NCBI RefSeq assembly: GCF_009765965.1
Contig: NZ_LMUL01000014.1
Coordinates: forward strand, 2,691,288 to 2,755,287
DNA: 64,000 nucleotides
Direction of reading: 5' to 3'
From: Caulobacter sp. S45
Lineage (GTDB): Bacteria; Pseudomonadota; Alphaproteobacteria; Caulobacterales; Caulobacteraceae
Part shown: positions 49,939-59,213 of the stretch, one piece after another
Position numbering within the stretch: position 1 is the stretch's first letter
Layout: each line of letters opens with the position of its first letter
The notes under the pieces: model-generated
Told to the model about the DNA's origin: nothing
Database searches by the model: none
What the model saw: only the letters and a program-made list of their open reading frames with translations
Program-made: the position numbers and the translations under genes

Positions 49939-50490
49939 CTAGGCCGGGCCGCCGCCGAACAGCACGGCCTGGCGTCGGTGCAGGGTGTCGGCGATGGCGG
50001 CCAGTCCGTGCTCCAGGTCCGGCAGGGTTTCCACGATCGCCTCGCCGGTGCGGCCGTCCACCAGGGTGCGCAGCAGGTCTGCCTGGCCGATCAGGTCCTG
50101 GTCGCACTCTTCCAGCGCGACCAGGGTCGGCGCCTCCTGGCGGTAGCGCTGGGTCATGCGGTCGGTCTCGGGGACCGGCTGGTTGCGGATCTGCGCCTCC
50201 GTGCTTCCGATCGCCTTGGACAGCCGCTCCAGCGCCTGGGCGCCGGCGACCGCCGCCGGGTCGGGATAGGGATTGGCGCGGCTGGGTGGCGGCAGGTGCT
50301 CGCGCCGATAGGCCGCCTCCGCGCTCTCCACCGCCCCGCGCGACAGGCCGAGCAACCAGCACGCCTTCGCGCGGACGAGCTGGTCGTCCGCGCGAAGCTG
50401 GTTTTCCTTGCGATAGAAGTTGTAGCCCCAACCGTAGAACAGGTTGATGGCGACCTGACGCAGCGGCCCGACGTCGTAGAACCCGCCCAC
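49939..50490 (-). CDS. Unknown protein, partner of the SPFH protein
   Basis: A 183-residue soluble, mostly helical protein with no family I recognise. The N-terminus has an aromatic patch (INLFYGWGYNFYRKENQLR). The GTG start at 50490 overlaps the SPFH gene's TAG stop by one base, so translation is probably coupled and the two products may act together. No signal peptide or membrane helix is seen. Converges with the transglutaminase-like gene. Confidence 0.7.
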   Translation of the reverse strand: MGGFYDVGPLRQVAINLFYGWGYNFYRKENQLRADDQLVRAKACWLLGLSRGAVESAEAAYRREHLPPPSRANPYPDPAAVAGAQALERLSKAIGSTEAQIRNQPVPETDRMTQRYRQEAPTLVALEECDQDLIGQADLLRTLVDGRTGEAIVETLPDLEHGLAAIADTLHRRQAVLFGGGPA

Positions 50491-51323
50491 TACTTGGTCA
50501 TGCCCGTCTCGGCCCCGACCGGATAGAAGCCGGTCGGCTGGCCGCCGATGTTGAAGGGCAGGCCCGCCGCCGCGTTGGGGGCCGAGACCAGGCCCTTCTC
50601 GGCCATCCTCAGCGCCAGATAATAGCGCACCGCCTCGATCGGGGTCAGGCCGATGGCCTGCAGCGAGATCAGCTCGCGCATTCGCTCGTCCTTGGGCATG
50701 ATCAGGACCTTCAGGTCGTTGAGCATGATGCCGTAGACGCGCAGGAAGTCGGTCAGGTGGCCCTTCACGGCCTCGCGGACCTCGCCGATGTGTTCGTTGA
50801 TGTTCTCCATCTTGGTCACCTGGACCACCTGGTTGATCGCCTGCTCGATGGCGGGGCCGGCGTAGTCGGCGATCTCGGCGGTGTCGATCACCGCGCCGCT
50901 GAACGGCATGTGGGTGATCAGGTCGAGCGCGCCTTCCTTGCTGTCGACGTGGATGTAGTAGTCGACCACATAGGCCATCTCCGCCATCTCGGCGCTGGTG
51001 GCGATGCCCTGGTTGCGCACCAGCAGCTTGGAGCGGTTGATGTAGATCACCTCGTACACCCAGGGCGAAGCGCCGCCGAAGAAGCCCTGGGCGATCGAGC
51101 CCAGGATCGGCTTGTCGGGCGTGGTCAGGGCGTACTGGCCGGTCTCGTAGACGTTCAGCACCGCCCCGCGCGACTTCAGGATGCCGAAGTGGTTGCTCTC
51201 CACCGTCAGCAGCGAGCCGGAGACGATGCTGTCGTCGGCGATCTTGAGCGCGAGCGTGCGGGTGCCGAGCGCGTCGGTCCCGTCGCGTTGCAGCGAGGTG
51301 ATCACCTGACGGGTAATGGCCAT
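50490..51323 (-). CDS. SPFH domain (band 7-like) protein
   Basis: A 277-residue protein with the SPFH fold, read from VESNHFGILKSRG through EVIYINRSKLLVRNQG and a predicted long helix with NEHIGEVREAVKGHLTDFL. There is no N-terminal membrane anchor, unlike flotillin or HflK; the type resembles the virion-core-like SPFH proteins of bacteria. The C-terminal tail is short and Gly/Pro-rich. Function unknown; SPFH proteins often form membrane-associated rings. Coupled to the unknown gene downstream. Confidence 0.83.
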   Translation of the reverse strand: MAITRQVITSLQRDGTDALGTRTLALKIADDSIVSGSLLTVESNHFGILKSRGAVLNVYETGQYALTTPDKPILGSIAQGFFGGASPWVYEVIYINRSKLLVRNQGIATSAEMAEMAYVVDYYIHVDSKEGALDLITHMPFSGAVIDTAEIADYAGPAIEQAINQVVQVTKMENINEHIGEVREAVKGHLTDFLRVYGIMLNDLKVLIMPKDERMRELISLQAIGLTPIEAVRYYLALRMAEKGLVSAPNAAAGLPFNIGGQPTGFYPVGAETGMTK

Positions 51324-51444
51324 GGAATACGTCCCTATGCGGCTTTGCTTTGCGCCGCGACCGTATGGGATGCGCGTGACGGTTGCGAGACGCGCGGCGG
51401 CGGCATCACGCGGTCGTGAGGGTGGGCCGGGTGTGACCCTTCAA

Positions 51445-52224
51445 TCACCAGACATTTTGAGGAACACGCTGAAGCATGATGTCCGCCAACAGCTTGGCGC
51501 GCCGCATGTGTTCAGGATTGGTCGGGTCCAGCCGATCCTCGGTGGCGATCATCAGCAGTCCGCCATCGGATAAACGCTCGGCGAGGATGTCGGGTGGAGG
51601 GTGCAGGCCTTCAGCAAGCGGCGCGGATAGGTAGGACATCCACGGAGCTAGAAAATGCTGTCCCCAAAGTGCCTTATAGGCGGAAGGGATTGAGCCTGCC
51701 GCATCGTTCCAGCCTCCGGCGCGGGCGTTGGCCCAGGTGGGCGCCCATATGCGGATAAGGGTGCGAATCGCTAGACTGAAGATTGGGAAAGTCACAACCG
51801 AAGGGTCAGGCTCCATCCAGTATCCCCCCGCCATGAAATTGGCCCTATTTTTAAACTTTGCACCCGCGGTGATCGCTACGATCAGGTCTTTCGGGTTTGT
51901 GTTTTCGTCTTCTTCAAAATTATTGAAGGCCAATAAATCGTAACCAAAATCCTTATCTAATTGATTTGTGTCTTCATAATAATGGATGTGGCCCTTGACG
52001 AAATCAGTAATATTTTCGGAGGCTTGATCAAGTGAAATATTATGAGCATCCTCAAGCGCCGCGAGATCATGACTTTCGGGGACGTCGCTGACGCCCCAGT
52101 TTCGAAATATCTGATTTCCTCGGCTAAGAGAATTCAATGTGGCGATGAATTTTTCTCCAATAAATTTTGGATTTTCCGTTCTATCAAGCCAGACAGACTC
52201 TATAGAGTAGCCGCAATTGTTCAT
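51445..52224 (-). CDS. Imm52-family immunity protein
   Basis: A 259-residue cytosolic protein, the likely antidote to the toxin upstream. The start at 52224 overlaps the toxin stop as ATGA. The family pattern is visible at both ends: SIESVWLDRTENPKFIGEKF with FRNWGVSD near the N-terminus, and LAPWMSYLSAPL, GGLLMIATEDRLDPTNPEHM and an alanine/leucine helix at the C-terminus. Imm52 proteins are known as neighbours of Tox-REase-5 toxins. Base composition is strikingly AT-rich (parts near 30-35% G+C by eye at 51901-52020), unlike the window, which suggests recent transfer. Confidence 0.8.
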   Translation of the reverse strand: MNNCGYSIESVWLDRTENPKFIGEKFIATLNSLSRGNQIFRNWGVSDVPESHDLAALEDAHNISLDQASENITDFVKGHIHYYEDTNQLDKDFGYDLLAFNNFEEDENTNPKDLIVAITAGAKFKNRANFMAGGYWMEPDPSVVTFPIFSLAIRTLIRIWAPTWANARAGGWNDAAGSIPSAYKALWGQHFLAPWMSYLSAPLAEGLHPPPDILAERLSDGGLLMIATEDRLDPTNPEHMRRAKLLADIMLQRVPQNVW

Positions 52225-53696
52225 TTTTGACCTCGTTTCCAGGCAAGAAGGCGAATGTCGATTTGTCCGAGCCATGTCGGATTTTCTCTAGCTAAATCCT
52301 TAGCTTCATCCATCGCTTCCTGTGTGGAAAAATACCAAATTATATGCCGTCCCTGACTTGCTTGTACCTGCCTTTCCGCTTGGTAGATCAACTTTCCGGC
52401 TACTTCAAAATTTGGATTTCCCTTCCATGCCCTCAATAGCCGTGCATATGCCTCGCCCTTCGCGTCGATCAGATCGCCCGTGCTATGTTGGCAATCATCG
52501 TATTTAACAGGCCGAATCAAAGTGGGATGTGCAAGAGCGATGGCGAGGTCGCGTGGCGTCGGGGCAAGCGGATTGACGTGGCGCTTTACGAACTCCTCGT
52601 AATCTTTGTCGTTTTCCCTAGCACCGGGATTGTCCGGTGTCGGCGCTGGACAGTAGTTCGGCTCACCTTCCTTCACCAAAGCCGGCGAAATGGCTTGAAG
52701 CTGAATCGCCGTCCGGCCGTCGGGCAGGACCTTGCCTACGGTGCGGTTCTGGGGATCGCGGAGAACGCCGTCCGTGTCGCGGTGGGCCAGGAACGTCTGG
52801 TGCTGGCCGTTCGGGCCGTCATAGGTGAATCGCATATAGAAGTCGTCGGCGTGGCTGGCGTAGCGCCAGCCGGGCGCGCCTGGAACCGCCCCTTCGGCGT
52901 TCCGGCCGATGGTGGAGGGGAAGAACGCTACGCCCAGGAGGGCGGCGGGGCCGCCCAATCTGCCGGCCATGAGGGCGAGTTCGCCAAGCTCGGCCGGCGA
53001 CAGGCTCGCCACGAGACCGGCGGCTTGCCGGCTTCCCGACGCCACGGCTCGGCCCGCACCCTCCGCCACCGCCCCGGCGGCGCGGCCGGCGATGGCCGCT
53101 TCCCGTCCGATCTCAGTGACCACGGCGCGCTCCGCCGCGCCGATCTCGCGCCCCACAACCGTCGCCTTCGCGCCGGCGGCGGCCAGGGCGTCGTGCACCC
53201 ATTGGCCGCTCGGCCGGCCGGAGCCCTTGGGGACGCGGGGCTGGCTGGGCGAGTATTTCTCCATGTCCGGCAGCACCGCCGAGGCGTCGATATCCATGGA
53301 AGACAGGATGTCGGCGGGCGCCATTCCGGCCTTCATCAGCTCGTCGGCCATGAACAGCCGTCGGGCCGCCTCGCGCGGAGCCGGCAGGCGGTTCAACTGA
53401 GTCATCGCCAGATGCACCCGGGCCAGCGTCGCCTGACCTTCGTCCCAACGTAGGGTCGCCCGCTGGATGTGCTTCAGCACCTGGGCCGGTACCGGTCGGG
53501 CGTAGGCGACCGACAGCAGGGTCAGCAACCTCGCCTCGTCGTCCCCGTTGGGCGCCGGCGAGACCGCTTTCCGCTGGGCGAGTACGGTTCCCGCGCCGAG
53601 CACCAGCCCGTCGGGTCCGAAGTCCATCACATCATGGATCGATGTCGCGGCTTCGCGCGCACGCCATCGCTCCCGCATCTGCTCGAGCACGGTCAC
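52221..53696 (-). CDS. Polymorphic toxin with C-terminal Tox-REase-5 nuclease domain
   Basis: A 491-residue protein with no signal peptide. Residues 1-145 are an unassigned N-terminal region; 152-166 (QPRVPKGSGRPSGQW) is a linker motif met in polymorphic toxins; about 170-260 is Ala/Gly-rich and helical. The tip (about 385-491) has YDDCQHSTGDLIDAKG with D408-x2-D411-x-K413 as the PD-(D/E)XK-like core and WYFSTQEAMDEAKDLARE after it, the pattern of Tox-REase-5. The tip is AT-richer than the rest, with a shift near 52660. The start is GTG 53696; GTG at 53690 is better spaced from AGAGG. An SOS box lies 79 bases upstream. Delivery route unknown. Confidence 0.82.
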   Translation of the reverse strand: MTVLEQMRERWRAREAATSIHDVMDFGPDGLVLGAGTVLAQRKAVSPAPNGDDEARLLTLLSVAYARPVPAQVLKHIQRATLRWDEGQATLARVHLAMTQLNRLPAPREAARRLFMADELMKAGMAPADILSSMDIDASAVLPDMEKYSPSQPRVPKGSGRPSGQWVHDALAAAGAKATVVGREIGAAERAVVTEIGREAAIAGRAAGAVAEGAGRAVASGSRQAAGLVASLSPAELGELALMAGRLGGPAALLGVAFFPSTIGRNAEGAVPGAPGWRYASHADDFYMRFTYDGPNGQHQTFLAHRDTDGVLRDPQNRTVGKVLPDGRTAIQLQAISPALVKEGEPNYCPAPTPDNPGARENDKDYEEFVKRHVNPLAPTPRDLAIALAHPTLIRPVKYDDCQHSTGDLIDAKGEAYARLLRAWKGNPNFEVAGKLIYQAERQVQASQGRHIIWYFSTQEAMDEAKDLARENPTWLGQIDIRLLAWKRGQK

Positions 53697-53744
53697 CTCT
53701 GGATGAAGCGCCCTTGGCCGGCGCGAATGTCAGGGAATGAGCGT

Positions 53745-53774
53745 GACCTTAGCCGCAGGAGTGAGGCCGATCAA
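53745..53774 (-). promoter_or_regulatory. Candidate promoter of the toxin-immunity operon
   Basis: On the minus strand TTGATC (53774-53769), a 15-base spacer and GCTAAGGTC (53753-53745) resemble the Caulobacter housekeeping pattern. The -35 element abuts the SOS box, so a bound LexA would block RNA polymerase. The predicted transcript would begin about 40 bases before the toxin start. Confidence 0.45.
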
Positions 53775-53789
53775 GAACAAAATAGGAAC
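53775..53789 (-). promoter_or_regulatory. LexA (SOS) box, alphaproteobacterial type
   Basis: Read on the minus strand the sequence is GTTC-CTATTTT-GTTC, an exact match to the direct-repeat GTTC-N7-GTTC known for LexA in Caulobacter, Rhodobacter and rhizobia. It lies in the 147-base gap between the LysR gene and the toxin gene, in the toxin's orientation, and adjoins a plausible -35 element. The spacer is AT-rich as in good sites. Confidence 0.7.
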
Positions 53790-53843
53790 ATTTTGGGTGT
53801 GGATCAGCGCGTGGCCATCGCCCGGTGCGCCGAGGGTCGAGGC

Positions 53844-54788
53844 TTAAATCCCCGCCCCGTTGTCCATCGTCTGCACCCCGGCCTCGTGGGCGGCGGCTTC
53901 GGCGGTGACCCAGGCGACGAAGGCGCGGACCTGTTTCAGGCGGCTCTTGGTCTTGGGATAGACCAGGTGGTAGGCGTAATCGAGGGTGGTGGTGGAGGCG
54001 AGCAGCGGCGCCACCAGCCGGCCGGCGTCCAGGTCGGCCTGGGCCAGGGCGCCCTTGGCCAGGGCCACGCCGCGTCCGCCGACCGCGGCCTCGATCACCA
54101 GGCTGGACTGGTTGAAGCGCGGGCCGCGCGAGCCGTCCAGGCCCTTCACCCCGCGCGCGGTCAGCCACATGGCCCAGTCCGGGCAGCTCTCGTCGGCGTC
54201 GGGCGAGCCGTCGTGCAGCAGGGTGTGGTTGAGCAGGTCCTGCGCCTCGATCAGCGGCCGGTCGGCCAGCAGGGAGGGGGAGGCGACGGGCGTCACCGTC
54301 TCGCTCATCAGCCGCGTCACCTCCAGCCCCGGATAGCGGCCCGAGCCGTAACGGATGGCGATGTCCACCTCGCCGGTGGTGAAGTCCACCAGCTCCATGC
54401 CCGCCGACAGCCAGACGTCGATCTCGGGATTGGCCGCCTCGAACCGGCCGAGGCGCGGCACCAGCCACTTGGCGGCGAAGGAGGGGGCGGCGGAGACGGT
54501 GACGCGACGGCCGTCCACCGCGGCGGTGAGCTGGCTGGCGGCCTCGCTCAGCCGGTCGAACGCCTCGCGCAGGGCGGGCAGGGCGGTCTGGGCGGCGTCG
54601 GTCAGCAGCAGGCCCTTGGGCGTGCGCTTGAACAGCGGCTCGCCGATATAGTCCTCCAGGTTCTGGATCTGCTGGCTGACCGCGCCGGGGGTCACGCTCA
54701 GCTCCTCGGCGGCGCGGCTGAAGTTCATGTGCCGGGCCGCGACCTCGAAGGCGCGCAGGGCGTTGAGGGGCGGAAGTCGTCGTCGCAT
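53844..54788 (-). CDS. LysR family transcriptional regulator, GcvA type
   Basis: DNA-binding regulator of 314 residues. The helix-turn-helix is at about residues 22-45 (NFSRAAEELSVTPGAVSQQI), followed by LEDYIGEPLFKRTPKGLLLT; the inducer-binding domain shows ASPSLLADRPL and FNQSSLVIEAAVGGRGVALA, which place it in the GcvA-like subgroup. It is divergent from the siroheme/sulfite reductase operon with a 170-base shared region and could control it, although it is not a CysB-type protein. Confidence 0.92.
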   Translation of the reverse strand: MRRRLPPLNALRAFEVAARHMNFSRAAEELSVTPGAVSQQIQNLEDYIGEPLFKRTPKGLLLTDAAQTALPALREAFDRLSEAASQLTAAVDGRRVTVSAAPSFAAKWLVPRLGRFEAANPEIDVWLSAGMELVDFTTGEVDIAIRYGSGRYPGLEVTRLMSETVTPVASPSLLADRPLIEAQDLLNHTLLHDGSPDADESCPDWAMWLTARGVKGLDGSRGPRFNQSSLVIEAAVGGRGVALAKGALAQADLDAGRLVAPLLASTTTLDYAYHLVYPKTKSRLKQVRAFVAWVTAEAAAHEAGVQTMDNGAGI

Positions 54789-54815
54789 ATAGATTTCCTA
54801 ACAGCCTACATACCA

Positions 54816-54840
54816 TGCAACGTCTTGCAAGATTGATCAA
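54816..54840. promoter_or_regulatory. Candidate LysR operator
   Basis: Two TGCAA direct repeats ten bases apart, the second inside the perfect palindrome TCTTGCAAGA (54823-54832), followed at once by TTGATCAA (54833-54840), another perfect palindrome. The cluster lies 28-52 bases upstream of the LysR ATG in the region shared with the divergent sulfite operon, where a LysR regulator normally binds. Confidence 0.4.
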
Positions 54841-54958
54841 CTGCCGCCATTTAGCAGGCTCAAACGCCGTATTAAGCCCATCGTGGCGAGGATGATGGGG
54901 CGAGCGGCGAGCTATCCACGCGCCGTCCGCCCTGGTTGTCGTTGAGGAGTTCTAACCG

Positions 54959-55846
54959 ATGTCCCACCGCAGTCGCGATCGCGAGGCGGGGCTCGTCCTG
55001 TTGCGGGGCGGGCCGGATGTCGGCGCGCCTGCGCGGGGCGGCAAGGTGTGGCTGGTGGGCGCTGGTCCCGGCGATCCCGAGCTTTTGACCTTGAAGGCGC
55101 TGCGGGTGATGCAGTCGGCGGACGTGGTGTTGCACGACCGGCTGGCGCCGCAGGCGGTGCTCGACCTGGCGGCGCCCGGCGCGCGCCGGCTGTATGTGGG
55201 CAAGCGCAAGTCCAACCATTCCGTCCCCCAGGACGAGCTGAACGAGCTGCTGGTCGCGCTCGCCCGCGAGGGCTTGCAAGTCGTGCGGTTGAAGGGCGGC
55301 GATCCGTTCATGTTTGGTCGCGGAGGCGAAGAGCTGCTGGCTTGCCGCGCCGCTGGGGTGGCGTGCGAGGTGATCCCGGGCGTCAGCGCGGCCTTCGCCG
55401 CCGCCTCCGCCAGCGGCGCGCCCCTGACCCATCGTGGCCTGGCCCAGGCCGTCACCTTCGTCACCGGCCACGCCGCCATGACGCCAGGCGGGGCCCCGGC
55501 CGAGCCGGACCTGGACTGGATCGCCCTGTCGCGGCCGAACCATACGGTGGTGGTCTATATGGGATTGAGCACAGCGCCGGTGATCGCCGCGCGTCTGGCC
55601 GAGGCCGGCCGCGCGCTCGGCACGCCGGTGCTGATCGTGGAGCGGGCCAGCCAGCCGGCTGAGCGCCGCGTCCTGACCACGCTCGGCGCCCTGTCCGAGG
55701 TCGCCGCAACATTGGCGGGCCCTGCCGTGTTGATCATCGGCGAAGTGGCCTCGCTCGCCCAGGCGGACGGCCTGGTCGCCGCCGCTACGACCGCATCCGA
55801 CATCGCGCCTGTATGCGCGTCCCAACCTACGAAGATTCGCTCATGA
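54959..55846 (+). CDS. cobA: Uroporphyrinogen-III C-methyltransferase (SUMT) for siroheme
   Basis: Methylates uroporphyrinogen III at C2 and C7 to precorrin-2, the first step to siroheme. The product is 295 residues, with VWLVGAGPGDPELLTLKAL, the P-loop-like VVRLKGGDPFMFGRGGEE and GAPLTHRGLAQAVTFVTGH, all SUMT signatures. It is a single-domain enzyme without the CysG oxidase/chelatase half. It heads the operon that needs siroheme for its sulfite reductase. A GAGGAG site precedes the ATG, and the stop overlaps the next start as ATGA. Confidence 0.94.
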   Translation: MSHRSRDREAGLVLLRGGPDVGAPARGGKVWLVGAGPGDPELLTLKALRVMQSADVVLHDRLAPQAVLDLAAPGARRLYVGKRKSNHSVPQDELNELLVALAREGLQVVRLKGGDPFMFGRGGEELLACRAAGVACEVIPGVSAAFAAASASGAPLTHRGLAQAVTFVTGHAAMTPGGAPAEPDLDWIALSRPNHTVVVYMGLSTAPVIAARLAEAGRALGTPVLIVERASQPAERRVLTTLGALSEVAATLAGPAVLIIGEVASLAQADGLVAAATTASDIAPVCASQPTKIRS

Positions 55847-56211
55847 GCTACGCCGCCATCACCGCCAACGACCTGCAGACCGGCGACGTCGTGTTCTGGG
55901 CGTCTGGCCGCTGGGTCGAGCAGTTCGCCGAGGCCGAGCTGTTCGACGCCGCCGAGACCGGCGAGGCGGCGCTCGACGCCGCCAAGGCCCAGGCGACCAG
56001 GGTGATCGACCCCTACCGTATCGACGTGGCGCTGGAGGACGGCTTGCCGGTGCCGATCAGCTATCGCGAACGGGTGCGCGCGCTCGGCCCGACCATCCAT
56101 CCCGACATGGGCAAGCAGGCCGAGGGCGGCTCGGTGATCAAGGCGATGCAGTCGGCGCACGGCGCCGCGCGCTCCTCGGGCCGGCTCGGCCTGATCCGGT
56201 TGAAGAAGTAA
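55843..56211 (+). CDS. DUF2849 domain protein
   Basis: A 122-residue protein read from the ATG at 55843, which overlaps the cobA stop by four bases. It starts SYAAITANDLQTGDVVFW and has the family pattern of DUF2849, nearly always found next to sulfite reductase in alphaproteobacteria. Its role is unknown; the position between SUMT and the hemoprotein suggests a part in sulfite reductase assembly or electron supply. Confidence 0.85.
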   Translation: MSYAAITANDLQTGDVVFWASGRWVEQFAEAELFDAAETGEAALDAAKAQATRVIDPYRIDVALEDGLPVPISYRERVRALGPTIHPDMGKQAEGGSVIKAMQSAHGAARSSGRLGLIRLKK

Positions 56212-56225
56212 GGAAAGGGCGCCGC

Positions 56226-57873
<1,648 letters not shown>

Positions 57874-57884
<11 letters not shown>

Positions 57885-58401
57885 GCTGCACGATCGCCGC
57901 CTGGAGACGGCGGAGGACGCCTTCGTGGTCCTGGAGGCCGACGAACCGGCGCCGACGCAAGGTGCGGTGCTCGTCTCGCTGGTCCGGTTCCAGGCTGACG
58001 GCGACGCCTGGCTGTCGGCGGGGCGCAAGGTCGGGGTGGTGCTCCAGCCCGACGAGCCGGTGGAGGGCTTGGCCTACGACCTGCCGCGCCTGAGCCTGGT
58101 CGCCCTGACCTTCCCCAAGTTCCGCGACGGTCGCGCCTACAGCGCCGCCGCCCTGCTGCGCGAGCGCTACGGCTTCACCGGCGAGGTTCGCGCGGTCGGC
58201 GACGTGCTGCGCGAGCAGGCCCACTTCATGGTGCGTTGCGGGTTCGACGCCTTCGAGCCGTCCGACGGCTCCACGCCCGAACAGTGGGCGCGGTCGGCCT
58301 TCCGCTTCCACCACGTCTACCAGGCCGCAGCCGACGACAGGGCCCCGGCCTTCCTCGAGCGGGAAGGCGCCGGGTCGGCGTCCCCGCCGCGGAGCGTCTG
58401 A
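57874..58401 (+). CDS. DUF934 domain protein of the sulfite reduction operon
   Basis: A 175-residue protein of the DUF934 family, which is almost always encoded beside CysI in alpha- and betaproteobacteria. Recognisable are LPRLSLVALTFPKFRDGRAYS, LRERYGFTGEVRAVGDVL and MVRCGFDAFEPSD. Its biochemical role is unproven; it may replace the missing CysJ interaction or help maturation. The start lies inside the end of cysI, which indicates translational coupling. Confidence 0.9.
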
Positions 58402-58406
58402 CATCC

Positions 58407-59153
58407 ATGCCGTTCGAGGCCGACCTTCCCGAAGCCATCGACGTTTCCGCGCTGAACGGCGCGTTGCGAGAGGCTGCGCCGCAGGACATCTTGGCCGCGG
58501 CCCTGGCGACGGCGCCGGGGCGGACGGCGATGGTCTCTTCCTTCGGGGCGGAATCGGCGGTGTTGCTGCATATGCTGAGCCGGCTGGACGCGCGCACGCC
58601 CGTGCTGTTCCTCGACACCGGGCAGTTGTTCGCCCAGACGCTGGACTACCGCAAGGCGCTCGCCAGACAGCTCGGCCTGACTGACGTGCGCGATTTGCGC
58701 CCCGCCTACGCCGACCTCGCCCTGCACGATCCAAAGGCCGACCTGTACAGGACCGACACGGCCGCCTGCTGCGCCGTGCGCAAGGTCGCGCCCTTGAATG
58801 TGGCGCTGCGGAATTTCGACGCCTGGATCACTGGGCGCAAGCGATTCCATGGCGGGGACCGCATGCATCTGCCGGTGGTGGAGCGCAGCGATGGCAAGGT
58901 GAAGTTCAATCCCCTGGCCGCCTGGGGCAAGATCGAGCTCGACGCCTATGTGGCCGAGCACGCGCTTCCGGCCCACCCCCTGGTGCAGGCCGGTTACGCG
59001 TCGCTCGGCTGCTGGCCGTGCACAAAACCCACACAGGAGGGCAGCGACGTTCGGTCCGGCCGCTGGGCGGGTTCCGAAAAGACCGAGTGCGGCATACATA
59101 CGCTGCGTCGCGGTCCCGACCCGACCGGCGAAGACGTCGGCGGGGGGATTTGA
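58407..59153 (+). CDS. cysH: Phosphoadenylyl/adenylyl-sulfate reductase
   Basis: Reduces activated sulfate to sulfite. The product is 248 residues from the ATG at 58407. It carries the cysteine pairs C121-C122 (ACCAVRK) and C202-x2-C205 (CWPC), which bind a 4Fe-4S cluster in APS-type reductases, plus the catalytic cysteine 228 in KTECGIH. The cluster ligands mean it should prefer APS over PAPS, unlike the Escherichia coli enzyme. VSSFGAESAVLLHML is the nucleotide loop. The frame extends upstream but that part overlaps the DUF934 gene. Confidence 0.93.
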   Translation: MPFEADLPEAIDVSALNGALREAAPQDILAAALATAPGRTAMVSSFGAESAVLLHMLSRLDARTPVLFLDTGQLFAQTLDYRKALARQLGLTDVRDLRPAYADLALHDPKADLYRTDTAACCAVRKVAPLNVALRNFDAWITGRKRFHGGDRMHLPVVERSDGKVKFNPLAAWGKIELDAYVAEHALPAHPLVQAGYASLGCWPCTKPTQEGSDVRSGRWAGSEKTECGIHTLRRGPDPTGEDVGGGI

Positions 59154-59213
59154 ACGCCAAGACCTTTCGAGCCTGATCGCGTTCAGGCTCCAATGCGCTT
59201 CCGGATAGGTTTG

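Noticed and set aside
52221..53696. The toxin as a type VI secretion effector or Rhs protein
   Set aside because: No PAAR, VgrG, Hcp, YD-repeat or Rhs core sequence is present in the gene or in the window.
53844..54788. The LysR regulator as CysB of the sulfite operon
   Set aside because: Its inducer-binding domain has GcvA-type signatures, and CysB-specific features could not be seen; only its position suggests the link.
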